A stretch of 37,852 nt of DNA from Synechococcales cyanobacterium PMM_0072 (GCA_949127675.1 CASBPY010000177.1:1-37852); one strand, 5' to 3'; shown: positions 24,729-32,883, numbered from the stretch's first letter. Numbers and translations are program-made. The notes: generated by a model not told the origin, from the sequence alone.

Positions 24729-24763
24729 GTGAATAGTGGATAGTGAATAGTGAATAGTGAATT
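24729..24763 (+). repeat. Five-unit heptamer tract after psbO
   Basis: GTGAATA, GTGGATA, GTGAATA, GTGAATA and GTGAATT run in exact 7-base register, starting 4 bases after the psbO stop codon. It is complementary to the tract at 24870-24893. Confidence 0.9.
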
Positions 24764-24795
24764 AAGCGATCAAATGTAAATATCATCCTCAAAGG

Positions 24796-24819
24796 TGCCG
24801 GATCTTCAGTGATCTGGCA
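24796..24819 (+). terminator. psbO terminator
   Basis: TGCCGGATC and GATCTGGCA form a 9-bp stem (one G-T pair) with a 6-base loop, followed by TCTTTTCTTTTT. It lies between the two complementary heptamer tracts of this spacer. Confidence 0.85.
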
Positions 24820-24827
24820 TCTTTTCT

Positions 24828-24845
24828 TTTTGCGCTAGCGCAAAA
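24828..24845. repeat. Perfect 18-bp palindrome
   Basis: TTTTGCGCTAGCGCAAAA, centred on CTAG, overlaps the T-run of the psbO terminator. It may reinforce termination or be a protein-binding site upstream of argG. Confidence 0.6.
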
Positions 24846-24869
24846 GTCCACCAACCACCATCCACCAAA

Positions 24870-24893
24870 CACTATCCACTATCCACAATTCAC
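24870..24893. repeat. C-rich heptamer tract before argG, inverted partner of 24729-24763
   Basis: CACTATC, CACTATC, CACAATT and CAC run in 7-base register. A looser CCACCAAC-type run begins at 24848. It is the reverse complement of the G-rich tract after psbO, matching 16 of 17 bases over the core. It lies 36 bases before the argG ATG. Confidence 0.85.
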
Positions 24894-24928
24894 TAGATAA
24901 TAAAGACTCGTCATAACAAATAAAAATT

Positions 24929-26131
24929 ATGGGTCGCGCTAAAAAAGTTGTACTTGCTTACTCTGGTGGAGTAGATACCTCCGTCTGTATTCCTTACCTC
25001 AAGCAGGAATGGGGTGTGGAAGAAGTAATTACCCTCGCCGCAGATTTGGGACAAGGGGATGAATTGGAACCAATTCGGATCAAAGCTCTCAATTCTGGTG
25101 CGAGTGTCTCGCTGGTTGCTAAAGCTACAGAGAGTTTTATTACCGATTATGCCTTCCCCGCGCTCAAGGCGAATGCACTGTATGAAAATCGTTATCCGCT
25201 GTCTACAGCATTAGCCCGTCCGTTGATTGCCAAATTGCTCGTCGAAGCGGCTGAGGAGTACGGCGCGGATGCCGTAGCCCACGGTTGTACTGGCAAGGGT
25301 AACGATCAAGTCAGATTTGATGTCTCGATCGCTGCTCTCAATCCTAACCTCAAAGTGCTAGCACCAGCACGGGAATGGGGGATGAGCCGCGAACAAACGA
25401 TCGCTTATGGTGAGAAATGCGGTATTCCTTCACCTGTGAAAAAGTCATCTCCTTACAGTGTGGACTTAAACTTACTCGGACGTAGCGTCGAAGCGGGACC
25501 CCTCGAAGATCCTTGGGTAGAGCCGCTCGAAGAAGTCTATGCACTGACTAAAGCGATCGAGAATACTCCCGATACGCCAGAATATATTGAGATTGGCTTT
25601 ACTTGCGGTTCACCAACTAGCATCAATGGGATTGCCCTAGATCCAGTCAGTTTGATTAGTCGCTTGAATCAAATCGTCGGCAATCATGGGATTGGGCGAA
25701 TTGATATGGTCGAAAACCGTCTCGTCGGGATTAAATCTCGCGAGATCTATGAAGTTCCCGCCTTATCTGTCCTGATTCAAGCTCACCGTGAGCTAGAAAG
25801 CCTCACCCTCACAGGCGATGTCACCCAATACAAGCGCGGCATCGAAGAAACCTATAGCAAACTCGTTTACAACGGTCTGTGGTATTCGCCGCTCAAGACA
25901 GCCTTGGATGCCTTTGTTGAGCAAACCCAAGCGCGAGTCACTGGCAATATCCGGATCAAGCTATTTAAGGGCAATGCGGTGATCGTCGGGCGGCAGTCAG
26001 AGTACAGTCTGTACGATATGGACTTGGCTACCTATGGTGAGGATGATCAATTTGACCACAAGGCTGCGGAAGGCTTTATCTATGTTTGGGGTCTGCCTAC
26101 GCGGGTCTGGTCGCAACGGAATCGGGGATAG
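24929..26131 (+). CDS. argG: Argininosuccinate synthase
   Basis: ArgG joins citrulline and aspartate at the cost of ATP, the penultimate step of arginine synthesis. The 400-residue cytosolic protein has the N-type ATP pyrophosphatase P-loop SGGVDTS (12-18) and the substrate-binding [13 protein letters not shown] and [13 protein letters not shown]. The C-terminal tetramer-forming region includes [14 protein letters not shown] and [20 protein letters not shown]. The length and motifs are standard. The gene is flanked by stop-linked heptamer tracts; its own stop (TAG at 26129-26131) lies in GGGGATAGGG. Other arg genes are not nearby, as is usual in cyanobacteria. Confidence 0.98.
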   Translation: MGRAKKVVLAYSGGVDTSVCIPYLKQEWGVEEVITLAADLGQGDELEPIRIKALNSGASVSLVAKATESFITDYAFPALKANALYENRYPLSTALARPLIAKLLVEAAEEYGADAVAHGCTGKGNDQVRFDVSIAALNPNLKVLAPAREWGMSREQTIAYGEKCGIPSPVKKSSPYSVDLNLLGRSVEAGPLEDPWVEPLEEVYALTKAIENTPDTPEYIEIGFTCGSPTSINGIALDPVSLISRLNQIVGNHGIGRIDMVENRLVGIKSREIYEVPALSVLIQAHRELESLTLTGDVTQYKRGIEETYSKLVYNGLWYSPLKTALDAFVEQTQARVTGNIRIKLFKGNAVIVGRQSEYSLYDMDLATYGEDDQFDHKAAEGFIYVWGLPTRVWSQRNRG

Positions 26132-26138
26132 GGAACCA

Positions 26139-26166
26139 GTGAACAGTGAATAGTGAATAGTGGATA
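26139..26166 (+). repeat. Four-unit heptamer tract after argG
   Basis: GTGAACA, GTGAATA, GTGAATA and GTGGATA start 7 bases after the argG stop. The convergent partner is GATTCAC x3 at 26202-26222. Confidence 0.9.
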
Positions 26167-26201
26167 GTTAATTAGGGTTTAGGACCGGATCCCTTCTTAG
26201 C

Positions 26202-26222
26202 GATTCACGATTCACGATTCAC
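26202..26222 (-). repeat. Three-unit heptamer tract through the DUF2358 stop codon
   Basis: GATTCAC occurs three times in a row on the plus strand (GTGAATC on the gene's strand). It encodes the C-terminal VNRES and supplies the TGA stop at 26205-26207. It is the inverted counterpart of the argG tract. Confidence 0.9.
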
Positions 26223-26597
26223 CAATTTAAAGTGTTGTTTCAATACATCTAATGGAGCACAATCCCAATAGTCAACGTGACTGATAATTAATTCTAAATC
26301 GTTTAATAGCATTTCACTTCTCCCAGTAATTTCAATTCGTGGATACCAAGGTAGCGGAGTATTCCAGCTCAAAGACCAGCGGGTGGTAATTAGTTGTTCG
26401 ACTCGATCGATGTCGTATAATTCCAACTGTGGATCTTTAAACCAAGTCTGAATAAATGCGATCGTTTTTTTGTAGCGGTTAAGTCCCCGAAACTTGCTCA
26501 ATGGATCTTGGAAGTATACATCTTCGGCGTAGATTTGATAGTTTTGATCGATCGGGAATTTAGCGTAATCCGATCGCAGAATTGTAATAATATCCAC
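26205..26597 (-). CDS. DUF2358 family protein
   Basis: This 130-residue protein matches the DUF2358 family found in cyanobacteria and chloroplast lineages, which adopts an NTF2-like fold. The features are LRSDYAKFPIDQNYQIYAED, VYFQDPLSKFRGLNRYKK, an aromatic core (TRWSLSWNTPLPWYP) and the end HVDYWDCAPLDVLKQHFK. No catalytic function is known for the family. It is convergent with argG. Its last five residues are encoded by GTGAATC heptamers, so the C-terminus may have been altered by tract growth. The next minus-strand gene (26651-27289) lies 53 bases upstream and may be cotranscribed with it. Confidence 0.8.
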   Translation of the reverse strand: MDIITILRSDYAKFPIDQNYQIYAEDVYFQDPLSKFRGLNRYKKTIAFIQTWFKDPQLELYDIDRVEQLITTRWSLSWNTPLPWYPRIEITGRSEMLLNDLELIISHVDYWDCAPLDVLKQHFKLVNRES

Positions 26598-26650
26598 AGT
26601 AGTCTTTCAATATCTCTAAATTTGATCAAGCCTAACACCTAAAGCCTAAT

Positions 26651-27289
26651 TTAGAATTGTGCTGAAACCAGAATACTTTTAATCAGCTCATTCTTAATTA
26701 ATAATTCCTCCTTGCTCAAATAGGCAAAAATTAGCTCATTTGTGATTCCATGGTGCTGCTTCTGTTGAAATACTGATAGTGTCGTCAACAAAAATAAGAC
26801 ATCCTTGGACTTGAGCGGGATAAAATTGCCACCAATATCAGTCGAGAGTAACTTCGGTAAACAAGTGGGTAATTGACGCACATTAGTCATCAAATCCCTT
26901 GGACGGATCAAGCACAATCGATCGAGTCCAAAATCCTTGTAGACTAAAAGCTTTGTACAAGCTGTGCTGACGACTTCAGCATCAGCGAATGGCAAGATAC
27001 AAATCCCCAATTGAACTTGAGCTTGAGTCGGTAGACGACAAACTAGTTTAAAATCAATTAACCCTTGATTGCGGCCTGGAGGATAGATGCGATCGAGTCC
27101 TTCTATCTTAATGTTGTCGATCGTGCGATCGACAATCATCGATAAACATAAGAGCAATCCCGCTGCAATTTTTTCTTTATCCTCCATTGACTCGGTGAGT
27201 TCTGGTGTCAAAACTTGACGCTCCACAGCAAAAGCTGTGGCTACAGCAAGAAGGTCGGGATTTGATAGTGGGAGATCAGAGCTAGTCAT
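26651..27289 (-). CDS. Hypothetical protein, 212 residues
   Basis: I do not recognise this one. It has no signal peptide or membrane helix. It mixes helices and strands, including LLAVATAFAVERQVLTPE, a conserved-looking VDRTIDNIKIEGLDRIYPPG, QVQLGICILPF and LVYKDFGLDRLCLIRPRDLM, and ends in helices with KEELLIKNELIKSILV. The CLIRPRDL segment and alternating strands are reminiscent of nuclease-like folds, but no catalytic set is evident, so no function is offered. It lies 53 bases upstream of the DUF2358 gene on the same strand. Confidence 0.7.
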   Translation of the reverse strand: MTSSDLPLSNPDLLAVATAFAVERQVLTPELTESMEDKEKIAAGLLLCLSMIVDRTIDNIKIEGLDRIYPPGRNQGLIDFKLVCRLPTQAQVQLGICILPFADAEVVSTACTKLLVYKDFGLDRLCLIRPRDLMTNVRQLPTCLPKLLSTDIGGNFIPLKSKDVLFLLTTLSVFQQKQHHGITNELIFAYLSKEELLIKNELIKSILVSAQF

Positions 27290-27448
27290 CTTGGCTAATT
27301 TACCATCATTCGTTGACCCAGCGTTGATGTCAGCGCAAAGCTCAGGCTTAGACTAACGCCAATGTAGACAGGAAATCGCCTTAAACCGAAAATCCAAAGA
27401 AAAAATCCCTAAAATAGGATTAAATACCAAATAACAACATTAGGCAAG

Positions 27449-28123
27449 ATGGCAGAATCAAAATCGGCACAGGAATTATTTCAGGCTGCTTACGAGAATC
27501 GTTATACTTGGGAGCCTGGTTTTCCAGGTTACACCGCCGCAGTCAAATATCAAAAAGGTGATCAAGTTTTGACTGGCACCATCTTAGTTAAAGCGAATTT
27601 GAGTGCTGAAGTCACTGGCATCGATGATGAAGAAGTCCGTAAATCAATTATCGGACAACTGCGCGAAGTCGCTATCCACCGCGTCCGCCGGACCTTTGCC
27701 GAAACCCACAGCATGAATACCTTCGCTTACGGTGAAACTGATGCCACAGGTGCCGTTGAGATCCTGATGCCAGAAAAACCAATGGGCGATCGGTACAAAC
27801 TCCGCAATAATGAAGTATGCCACGTTCATCGCCATCTACATGGGATCATGGTGACGATCGACACCTTCAGCAGTCACGATACTGGCGAGGGCTATCTCTC
27901 TCACCGTTATGATTCTCTATATGCCGATCCCGAGACTGGCGTAATCAAAAGCGAGAAAATCGTCTTTGAAGACAACTACCAAAAAGTCGGCGGGTACCAA
28001 CTCCTGAGTCAACGGATCATCGAAGGTGTTGAAGCAGATGGTACGCCTAGTACTACCGAGTTTAGTTTCTCCAACTTTGAGCTATTACCAGCAAAAGTAG
28101 AAGCTGTTGTAGCAGCAGTCTAG
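27449..28123 (+). CDS. DUF3386 family protein
   Basis: The 224-residue protein belongs to the cyanobacterial DUF3386 family. It has no signal peptide and is mostly strand-forming, with RYTWEPGFPGYTAAV, KGDQVLTGTILVKANLSAEV, an arginine-rich helix (VAIHRVRRTFAETHSMNTF), CHVHRHLHGIMVTIDTFSSH and LSHRYDSLYADPETG. The role is unknown. It is followed by ycf66 on the same strand, with about 118 bases between the genes that carry complementary heptamer tracts, and may be cotranscribed with it. The TAG stop at 28121-28123 starts the G-rich tract. Confidence 0.85.
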   Translation: MAESKSAQELFQAAYENRYTWEPGFPGYTAAVKYQKGDQVLTGTILVKANLSAEVTGIDDEEVRKSIIGQLREVAIHRVRRTFAETHSMNTFAYGETDATGAVEILMPEKPMGDRYKLRNNEVCHVHRHLHGIMVTIDTFSSHDTGEGYLSHRYDSLYADPETGVIKSEKIVFEDNYQKVGGYQLLSQRIIEGVEADGTPSTTEFSFSNFELLPAKVEAVVAAV

Positions 28124-28151
28124 GGAGAAGAGGATAGGGATTAGGGAGTGG
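28121..28151 (+). repeat. G-rich tract starting at the DUF3386 stop codon
   Basis: TAGGGAGAAGAGGATAGGGA continues as TTAGGGAGTGG, a degenerate 7-base repeat that includes the stop codon TAG. It is complementary to the C-rich tract at 28182-28234. Confidence 0.75.
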
Positions 28152-28181
28152 AAAAATCTCCCTCGTCACTTTGTTCACCGT

Positions 28182-28234
28182 CCCCTATTTCCTTTCCCCT
28201 ATTTCCTATTTCCTAGCCCCTATCCCCTATCTCC
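28182..28234 (+). repeat. Seven-unit C-rich heptamer tract before ycf66
   Basis: CCCCTAT, TTCCTTT, CCCCTAT, TTCCTAT, TTCCTAG, CCCCTAT and CCCCTAT are in exact 7-base register, then CTCC. The tract ends 7 bases before the ycf66 ATG and so occupies its 5' leader. Confidence 0.92.
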
Positions 28235-28241
28235 ATAAAAA

Positions 28242-28946
28242 ATGCTGGCATACATCTTAGCTGTCTTAGTAGGCGCGGGTAGCGTTGGTTTGTATATCTC
28301 CGCCTTCTTCTTTCCCGAAATCCATCGCAAACAGGATTTTATCTGGAGTGGGGTTGGTTTCTTTTATGCTCTCGTGCTCTGGATTTATGCGCGTCAAGAG
28401 ACGGGGGGGATTTTGCTGGGACAAACCACTAGTGTTGCCCTCTTAGGCTGGTTGGCATGGCAAACCCTCACCCTCCGTCGTCAATTAGTCCCAGTCAAAC
28501 AGCAAACACCGATTCCGAGTACAACTAAGCTCAAAGAAAAATTAGGTGTAAAGCCCTCAGCTCCAAAACCGATAAAATCTACTGATCCAGTCACTACAGT
28601 TACCCCAAAACAACCAGACCCCGCACTGAAAAAAACTACTATTCGTACCTCTGTCAGTCAGGAAGTGGCTTCGATCGAGGATCATCTGCCCAAACCTGTC
28701 CCACAACTTGTTCAGCCTGTGATCATCGATCCTGCCGTTGAAGAAGAAGCTTGGATCAAATTAGAAGTAAAACCAGCCGTAACTCCGACAAAACCACTAG
28801 GAACTCCAGTGCAGCCACCGACAACTACCATCTCAGAAACCGCCAAATCTCCAGAGATTTTCCCTCAAACTATCGCTAAAAGTATTCCAACCGATCCAGC
28901 TCAATCGAAAGCAGAACTAGATTTAGAATCTGAGAATTGGGACTAG
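28242..28946 (+). CDS. ycf66: Ycf66 family protein
   Basis: The 234-residue protein matches the Ycf66 family, conserved in cyanobacteria and some plastid genomes. The N-terminal 80 residues hold three hydrophobic segments (AYILAVLVGAGSVGLYISAF, FIWSGVGFFYALVLWIYA, and LLGQTTSVALLGWLAWQTL) followed by TLRRQL. The rest is a long disordered Pro/Thr/Lys-rich tail (KPSAPKPIKSTDPVTTVTPK and similar), ending DLESENWD. The function is unknown; membership in photosynthetic lineages suggests a thylakoid-linked role. No Shine-Dalgarno sequence is visible because the leader is the C-rich heptamer tract. Confidence 0.88.
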   Translation: MLAYILAVLVGAGSVGLYISAFFFPEIHRKQDFIWSGVGFFYALVLWIYARQETGGILLGQTTSVALLGWLAWQTLTLRRQLVPVKQQTPIPSTTKLKEKLGVKPSAPKPIKSTDPVTTVTPKQPDPALKKTTIRTSVSQEVASIEDHLPKPVPQLVQPVIIDPAVEEEAWIKLEVKPAVTPTKPLGTPVQPPTTTISETAKSPEIFPQTIAKSIPTDPAQSKAELDLESENWD

Positions 28947-29012
28947 ACAAGTGGCTTGCCGAATACTTAGATTTAGATGGTCTAATTTCAATCGATCGAG
29001 ACATTTAGGATC

Positions 29013-29780
29013 ATGATAAATGCATACTTGGAAGTGATATCATGTCCCAAGTTAATGCATCTATTTTACATGTTGAATATCAGAAAAATTTGCTGGGGAA
29101 TGCTGGGAGTTATGGCGATCGGGACGATTGAGCCAATTGCCTGGGCTGCTATGCCAGAAATCGAGCCAGTAATAGTCCAAGACAGTAGATTAGCTGCCGA
29201 ACCTAGTTTGGCAAGTGTTTTGAGTGGTAATAGTGTACCTACTTCGATCGAGTTAAAAAAATTAACTCCTGAATGGCGAGCAATGAGTACCAATGGTCAA
29301 TTTGAATTTGGTAATTTTCAAGCTTTTATTAGTGTCTTTGGTGGTGGCTCTTTTGCGACCACTTATTATACTAAAGGTCAAACAATCAGCATTGGTTCCG
29401 AAACCTATATTGTGGCGTATAGTTTATTATCCTTAGTTGAAAAAGTCGTCCCAGAAACTCTACTAAATCTCTCGCTGCTGAATCTTAAAACGATCGGCAC
29501 TATGAGTAATATTCGGGCATTTGAAACAGTTGCTGAAACTAAGGTTTTGGAGCGACAATTAGCCACTCTTCAGGTTGCCAATATTTTCGATCCAACTAAG
29601 ATGGAAAAGCCTAAAGACAAGCCAGAAGAACCAACGACGAAACCTGCTGAAGATCCTACGATCAGACAGGAAGAAGCCAAACCTAAGCCGACTGTGAGAA
29701 AGAAGCGGATCAGATCTAACCGAAATTATCGGCGCAGATATCTCCGCAAAAATACTAGAAGAAAAGTCAACAGGGGATAG
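29013..29780 (+). CDS. Exported hypothetical protein with a basic tail, 255 residues
   Basis: The function is not recognised. A signal peptide is present, most clearly if counted from the internal ATG at 29070 (MLNIRKICWGMLGVMAIGT, cleavage near AWA-AMPE); the listed start is the first ATG, with AGGA just before it. The exported part has GQFEFGNFQAFISVFGGGSF and IGSETYIVAYSLLSLVEKVV. A Pro/Glu/Lys linker and a very basic tail (RKKRIRSNRNYRRRYLRKNT) follow. A basic tail of this kind could bind polyanions or nucleic acid at the cell surface. The stop lies in GGGGATAG. A TAGGGTG palindrome follows directly. Confidence 0.7.
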   Translation: MINAYLEVISCPKLMHLFYMLNIRKICWGMLGVMAIGTIEPIAWAAMPEIEPVIVQDSRLAAEPSLASVLSGNSVPTSIELKKLTPEWRAMSTNGQFEFGNFQAFISVFGGGSFATTYYTKGQTISIGSETYIVAYSLLSLVEKVVPETLLNLSLLNLKTIGTMSNIRAFETVAETKVLERQLATLQVANIFDPTKMEKPKDKPEEPTTKPAEDPTIRQEEAKPKPTVRKKRIRSNRNYRRRYLRKNTRRKVNRG

Positions 29781-29783
29781 TGG

Positions 29784-29820
29784 GTAGGGTGCGTTAGGGG
29801 TGCGCCGTAACACACCCTAC
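29784..29820. repeat. GTAGGGTGCGTTA palindrome
   Basis: GTAGGGTGCGTTA (29784-29796) and TAACACACCCTAC (29808-29820) pair with one mismatch around GGGGTGCGCCG. This belongs to the widespread cyanobacterial GTAGGGTGCG intergenic palindrome family. It lies between convergent genes and could double as a terminator. Confidence 0.75.
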
Positions 29821-29832
29821 GCAATGCTTCTC

Positions 29833-30519
29833 TTAATTAGTCAAACCATGTTCTAAGGCATACCGCACCAACTCAGTCCGACTATTCGTACCAGTCTTAC
29901 CGAATAGTCGGCTGACATACTTCTCGACATTTCGCACACTCGTTTCCAGTTGCTTGGCGATTTCCTTGTTCATCAAACCCGCTGCGACTAAATCCAGTAC
30001 ACTCTGTTCGCGGGGAGTCAGATCGATCCGAATTGGGGGTGGTGTTTTGACAATGCCGCTAGTGGGGTTAAGCATCCCCCGTAGCTCGGCGGCGATTTGT
30101 TTGGCAATGCCTTCCATTTCTGGATTTTGGGACGCTGCTACCGCAACCACACGGCGTTCTAGGAGATTTTGGACGATCGCAATCAGCTCATCAGGATCGA
30201 AAGGCTTGGATAAATAGGCATCACAACCAGCTTGATAACCAGAAATCCGATCTGCCTTCATCCCTCTGGCAGTTAGGAAAATTACCGGAGTTGCTTTGAA
30301 CCGAGGATCTTCGCGCATCTGCTTGAGAAACTGATAGCCATCTACCTGAGGCATCATCACATCTGAAATCACTAAGTCTGGCAACTGTTGTTGGAGCAAT
30401 TCCCAAGCATCCTTAGCACTACTTGCCACTTGAACGATATGCCCACTATCTTCCAGATAAGCTTGCACCGCTTCCCGCAAGCCTGGTTCATCATCTACTA
30501 GTAAAAGTTTTGCTGCCAT
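29833..30519 (-). CDS. NarL/LuxR-type response regulator (Ycf29-like)
   Basis: This 228-residue two-component regulator has a receiver domain (residues 1-120) with acidic D9-D10, phosphoacceptor D53 in LVISDVMMP, T83 and K105 in YLSKPFDPDE. A linker and a LuxR helix-turn-helix (about 165-228) follow, with DLTPREQSVLDLVAAGLMNK, ETSVRNVEKYVSRLFGKTGT and SRTELVRYAL. The architecture is like Ycf29/Rre1, a regulator kept in some plastids, but assignment to that exact orthologue is not certain. No kinase is adjacent; cyanobacterial regulators are often orphans. All phosphorelay residues are present. Confidence 0.93.
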   Translation of the reverse strand: MAAKLLLVDDEPGLREAVQAYLEDSGHIVQVASSAKDAWELLQQQLPDLVISDVMMPQVDGYQFLKQMREDPRFKATPVIFLTARGMKADRISGYQAGCDAYLSKPFDPDELIAIVQNLLERRVVAVAASQNPEMEGIAKQIAAELRGMLNPTSGIVKTPPPIRIDLTPREQSVLDLVAAGLMNKEIAKQLETSVRNVEKYVSRLFGKTGTNSRTELVRYALEHGLTN

Positions 30520-30835
30520 TGGATTGCTTCCTTAAATGCCCTTGGAGTCTACACTTCTCACTTTAGCAAACCTTGTCCGGTTTCCGGTGACATCTGAGTC
30601 AAGATCCTGCTGTCAGCACTTTGGCGGATTTCATTTTAGTGGTGTTTGTTATGATTGTGATAGATAAATTCGATCTAATTTTTGTCGATTGATTACAGTT
30701 TTAATCATTGCTAATTATTTCTAGCATTTCAATTACTAGTTTTGGTTTGAATAAAACGTCAAGAATATCGCCAGCTAATTAATAATAACTGAATTAATCT
30801 AGAATCGAACTCTATCAAATTTATTATTTAGATTG
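30520..30835. other. 316-base AT-rich spacer between divergent genes
   Basis: It holds the promoters of the response regulator (minus) and the membrane protein (plus). No palindrome, ORF or repeat stood out. Confidence 0.5.
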
Positions 30836-31402
30836 ATGCTCCTCACAAACATGGCAACGCCCACATCATTACTGGTAACAATCTGGAGCTTGAGATCGGT
30901 ACCAATTACGATGCTGATTCTAATGTTTGTATTCAATAGCGGTAGCATCCAAGCCCCCCATCCCAATCTCCAATTCTGGTCTGACACAATCGCGATCGCA
31001 GGCATTATTGGAATTATTACTTACTGGAATAAACTCAAACGTTTACGTTGGAATGTGGGATTCACAATTTATTTATATACTTTCCTAGTTCTAATTCTTC
31101 GCAATCCTTACGGGATTCTAATCGCTATCCCACCAGAAAAATTAGTAGATGCCAGTCCTCAGTCAATTCTAAATACTATGTGGGTAGGGATTGGTATTTT
31201 TGGAATGGGGATGATGTTAGAAGTGGTAATTTTTCAGCTCCGTCAATTCAAAACTTGGGCTTGGTGGGTCGCTTTATCAATTTCGATTCTATATGTAGCG
31301 AGTATTGTGTTTTTCTTCTCTGGGACACTAGGTATTTGGAGCTTGTTAGATGCGGAGACAAAGCAAGCTTTTAAGCAAAGACTGCGTTGTCGCCAAGAAT
31401 AG
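30836..31402 (+). CDS. Hypothetical membrane protein with about five helices, 188 residues
   Basis: Hydrophobic segments lie near residues 7-30 (LVTIWSLRSVPITMLILMFV), 47-62 (DTIAIAGIIGIITYW), 72-88 (VGFTIYLYTFLVLIL), 117-135 (WVGIGIFGMGMMLEVVIFQL) and 145-170 (WWVALSISILYVASIVFFFS). The C-terminus is basic (KQAFKQRLRCRQE). It matches no family I know. The reading frame starts at a TTG at 30833, but the ATG at 30836 is preferred. The TAG stop at 31400-31402 is immediately followed by GTGAATA heptamers. It is codirectional with the GT4 gene at 31455, with only 52 bases between them, so cotranscription is plausible. Confidence 0.75.
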   Translation: MLLTNMATPTSLLVTIWSLRSVPITMLILMFVFNSGSIQAPHPNLQFWSDTIAIAGIIGIITYWNKLKRLRWNVGFTIYLYTFLVLILRNPYGILIAIPPEKLVDASPQSILNTMWVGIGIFGMGMMLEVVIFQLRQFKTWAWWVALSISILYVASIVFFFSGTLGIWSLLDAETKQAFKQRLRCRQE

Positions 31403-31415
31403 TGAATAGTGGATG
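31402..31415 (+). repeat. Two heptamers after the membrane-protein stop codon
   Basis: GTGAATA and GTGGATG follow the stop in 7-base register, with the stop itself inside AAGAATA. The same motif as after psbO and argG. Confidence 0.65.
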
Positions 31416-31454
31416 TAAAATTAAAAGCATTAATTAATCTCAGCTCTTATCCCT

Positions 31455-32542
31455 TTGAATATCTCCTCGTCACCTCAATCCAGACTCAAGATTCTGATTC
31501 TTTCTACGCCTGTAGGTGCCTTAGGTTCTGGCTTAGGCGGTGGTATAGAACTGACGATCGCCAACCTTGCCAGAGAGTTAAGATCGCGGGGACATGAGAT
31601 CGATATTATCGCACCTTACAATTCTAAGTTAGGTGATCTATCGATCATTCAAGTACCTGGAGAACTTCAACTCACCGCCCAAACCCAGGATTTAGCCGCA
31701 TCAATTGTGATGCCAGGAAATCCCGTCTTGGCGAATATGTGGGCAAAGGCGAGAGAAATTCAAGTTGATTATGACATCATTTTCAATACCGCTTTTGATT
31801 GGCTGCCCTTTTATTTGACTCCGTTTTTTGATCGACCAATTGCCCATTTTGTGAGTATGGGTTCGCAGATAGCGGCGATCGATCTCATCATCAATCAAGT
31901 AGCCATAGATTTTCCTGGATCGATCGGGGTATGTACCCGTACCCAGGCGGAGACATTTAGCTTTGGCGATTTGTGTTGTGTTGTCGGTGGTAGCGGTGTC
32001 GATCCGGCTGTCTACGAGTACTGTGCGACTCCAGCAGACGAGCTGGCTTGGTTGGGCAGGATTTCACCTGAAAAGGCTCTCGAAGATGCGGTAGCGGCTG
32101 CCGATCGAACTGGGGTCAAGCTGAAGATTATGGCAAAATCCAAGATCCTGATTATTGGGCGCAAATTCAACGGGACTATCCGAACGCGCCAATTGAATAT
32201 TTGGGCTTTTTGCCGACTCATGAATTGCAGCAAGCCCTTCGTACTTGCAAGGGGATGTTGATGACTCCCCGTTGGGTGGAAGCTTTTGGGAATGTGGCGA
32301 TCGAAGCCTTAGCCTGTGGTGTCCCACTCATCGCCTATCGGCGGGGTGGTCCTGCGGAAATCATCACGGATGGTAAAACAGGGTTTTTGGTCGAACCAGA
32401 TAGCGTAGAGGGCTTAGTGGTGGCAATCGGTAGGTTAAATGAGATCGATCGAGCTGATTGTCGTCATGCTGCTGAAACTGTCTTCTCGCAATCGGCGTGG
32501 GGGAATGTGATTGAAGACTGGTTTTATCGATTGGTGGGATAG
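31455..32542 (+). pseudogene. GT4-family glycosyltransferase broken by a one-base frameshift
   Basis: Two overlapping frames together spell one GT4 enzyme. The first (31455-32261) gives the acceptor domain from MNISSSPQSRLKILILS and GSGLGGGIELTIANLARELR to WLGRISPEKAL and KLKIM. The true continuation KIQDPDYWAQIQRDYPNAPI, EYLGFLPTHELQQ and RWVEAFGNVAIEALACGVPL reads in a second frame from about 32135 to 32542. The shift is near 32131-32138, where ATGGCAAAATCC would be in frame with one more G (MGKIQ). With that base the length is about 362 residues, normal for GT4. The start is a TTG; no in-frame ATG fits. It may be a sequencing error, a real mutation or a slip on AAAA. The E-x7-E donor motif (EAFGNVAIEAL) is intact in the second frame. 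Confidence 0.85.
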
Positions 32543-32591
32543 CTCAAATCTTGTACCAAGGGGAAAATATTAGTAATTACTGTAGATATTT

Positions 32592-32639
32592 GGGCACTCC
32601 TACAAGTTATCTGTAGGGGTGCCCTTCATGGGTACCCTT
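32592..32639. terminator. Two mutually exclusive hairpins between convergent genes
   Basis: GGGCACTCCTACA (32592-32604) can pair with TGTAGGGGTGCCC (32612-32624), 12 of 13 bases. Alternatively AGGGGTGCCC (32615-32624) can pair with GGGTACCCTT (32630-32639). The shared arm means only one forms at a time. It lies between the GT4 gene (+) and ftrV (-). Confidence 0.65.
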
Positions 32640-32658
32640 GGATTTTCCCATCAATACT

Positions 32659-32883
32659 TTAAATTACTTCGATCTCATCTTCGCGCATGTGCGCCCGGAG
32701 CTTGTCATTGTCAAACTTGACCAATAGTGGGAAATTAGCACTCACAGGGCGACCCTTCCATTCCGTAGCGATTTTATCGATCGTCCCCTCTTGGTTCTGG
32801 ATATCGACAGCTTGACCGCGATTTTTGGGGTGATGATAAATAACTACGGATGTACTGACACGAACGCGATCGCCTACTTGCAT
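32659..32883 (-). CDS. ftrV: Ferredoxin-thioredoxin reductase, variable chain
   Basis: FtrV is the small variable subunit of ferredoxin-thioredoxin reductase. It forms a heterodimer with the catalytic FtrC, which transfers electrons from photosynthetic ferredoxin to thioredoxin for light regulation of enzymes. The 74-residue protein has the SH3-like fold signature: MQVGDRVRVSTSVVIYHHPK, EGTIDKIATEWKGRPVSANF and PLLVKFDNDKLRAHMREDEI. The length is normal. FtrC is not in the window. It is 73 bases downstream of malic enzyme on the same strand, so the two may share a transcript. Confidence 0.93.
   Translation of the reverse strand: MQVGDRVRVSTSVVIYHHPKNRGQAVDIQNQEGTIDKIATEWKGRPVSANFPLLVKFDNDKLRAHMREDEIEVI

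Noticed and set aside
24729-24893. Heptamer tracts as a possible CRISPR array
   Set aside because: Units are 7 bases without spacers, and no cas gene is present.
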